Below, in pieces: positions 6,119 to 6,880 of a stretch of DNA of 6,880 nt. The notes under the pieces were generated by a model. The model made no database searches. It was not told the DNA's origin and saw nothing but the letters and a program-made list of their open reading frames with translations. The position numbers and the translations under genes were made by a program. Within the stretch, counting starts at the first letter, position 1, and the number at the start of each line of letters is the position of its first letter. The stretch is taken from NCBI GenBank assembly GCA_014238595.1, contig JABAAV010000081.1, positions 1 through 6,880 of the forward strand. The letters run 5' to 3'. This DNA is from Myxococcales bacterium (GTDB lineage Bacteria > Myxococcota_A > Polyangia > Haliangiales > J016).

Positions 6119-6880
6119 TGCAGCAGTATGGTGTCGTATTGCATGCCCTACAGCCGATAATGATGTTGCATGTGCTTTATTTGTAAGATCTGCTGTAAGC
6201 GTTTTTCCTTCTTTGACTGTTATGGCTATTGCTTGGTCAATGGCATCGCCTGCTGTACGCAATTGTGTGTCATTGTACCTATCTGCAAGCCAAGTTAATG
6301 CAGATCCTGTTGCAAGAAGCATTGCCATGGGATTTGCACTGTCTTGTCCTGCTAAAGGTGGTGCTGAGCCGTGAATCGGTTCAAACATGGCATGGTTATC
6401 ACCAAGATTACAGCCAACTGCCATACCCATACCACCTTGTAATACAGAGGCTAAATCAGTGATGATATCACCAAACATATTGGTGGTCACACAGACATCA
6501 TAGTGTTCGGGTTGGGTCAAGACAAATTGTGTAAAGGCATCAACCATGACCAATTCTTTTTGAATATCTGGATACTGAGTACCAATGTCTTTGAAAATAT
6601 TGGCGAATAATTTACAACCCTGAAGCACATTGTGTTTAACAATGCAGGTGACACGTTTTTGTTGATCTTTCGGTGCTCCATTTCTTTTCTGTGCAATATC
6701 AAATGCTTTGAGAATAATGCGTTCAGAGGCTTTCTTGGTGATCGTACGAACATCGATGGCGGTATCTGTTTCTGATGTGATTGGATTCTGTTCAGGTTGA
6801 TTTCCATAAAGTCCTTCAGTATTTTCTCGAACAATGACCATATCAACGTTTGTCGTATTCCATACTGATTTCCATGTTTC
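6107..6880 (-). CDS. Isocitrate/isopropylmalate-type dehydrogenase, probably isocitrate dehydrogenase (5' truncated by window edge)
   Basis: The frame is open to base 6880 and ends at TAG (6107-6109), giving 257 visible residues; roughly 80-100 N-terminal residues are off the edge. The Met at 6841 is internal, because upstream residues ETWKSVWNTTNVD run into the conserved strand MVIVRENTEGLY. The RENTEG motif (18-23), rather than the RELTGG-type sequence of isopropylmalate dehydrogenases, favours oxidative decarboxylation of isocitrate to 2-oxoglutarate. Conserved catalytic positions in E. coli Icd terms are Arg153 and Tyr160 (RENTEGLY), Lys230 (VKHNV), Asp283 (MVDAF), and Asp307 and Asp311 (FGDIITD). 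The coenzyme loop reads HGSAPPLAGQDSANP. It has Ala at the 351 position, as in NAD enzymes, but Pro at 344 where NAD enzymes have Asp and NADP enzymes Lys. Homoisocitrate or tartrate dehydrogenase activity is a less likely alternative. No clear intrinsic terminator follows. Confidence 0.85.
   Translation of the reverse strand, partial: ETWKSVWNTTNVDMVIVRENTEGLYGNQPEQNPITSETDTAIDVRTITKKASERIILKAFDIAQKRNGAPKDQQKRVTCIVKHNVLQGCKLFANIFKDIGTQYPDIQKELVMVDAFTQFVLTQPEHYDVCVTTNMFGDIITDLASVLQGGMGMAVGCNLGDNHAMFEPIHGSAPPLAGQDSANPMAMLLATGSALTWLADRYNDTQLRTAGDAIDQAIAITVKEGKTLTADLTNKAHATSLSAVGHAIRHHTAALLT

Noticed and set aside
6517..6846. Alternative - strand frame inside the dehydrogenase gene
   Set aside because: It is a +1 shadow of a strongly conserved enzyme frame and shows no family motif.
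1..6880. CRISPR arrays, tRNA or rRNA genes, insertion sequences, phage genes and c-di-GMP riboswitch
   Set aside because: I looked for short regular repeats, cloverleaf-like segments, transposase or integrase motifs and GEMM-like leader sequence and found none.

Overview
The window looks chromosomal and comes from a moderately AT-rich Gram-negative bacterium. Secreted von Willebrand A (vWA) lipoproteins with 'DILFVIDNS' cores and an FHA-GGDEF diguanylate cyclase together point to a myxococcal, bradymonadal or Bdellovibrio-like lineage. That placement is inference from gene content only; no rRNA or clear single-lineage marker is present.

Left half (1-3825): a tandem array of paralogous, cysteine-rich vWA-domain lipoproteins on the + strand. 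Copy 1 is cut by the left edge and only its C-terminal part is visible. Copies 2 and 3 are complete, begin 1591 bp apart, and carry matched upstream and downstream flanks, so the duplicated unit includes intergenic DNA. Both full copies have a type II signal peptide, an intact MIDAS metal-site motif and 18 mature cysteines. They differ mainly in three loops that should lie on the ligand-binding face, and the identity between copies is mosaic. This array is the most distinctive part of the window.

Middle (3846-5827): an oversized CDP-alcohol phosphatidyltransferase of the PgsA type with about 150 extra C-terminal residues. It is convergent, with an 8-nt gap, to an FHA-GGEEF diguanylate cyclase on the - strand.

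Right (5828-6880): a 279-nt intergenic stretch holds a -10-like box next to the cyclase start, a small inverted repeat and a short reading frame interrupted by one TGA. It is followed by the 3' three-quarters of an isocitrate-dehydrogenase-type enzyme on the - strand, cut by the right edge.

The genes do not form one obvious pathway. A plausible common thread for the left part is the cell envelope: surface lipoproteins followed by a phospholipid-synthesis enzyme 45 nt downstream. The cyclase would add c-di-GMP signalling gated by phosphothreonine binding, and the dehydrogenase is central metabolism. I see no tRNA, rRNA, CRISPR, insertion sequence or phage gene.
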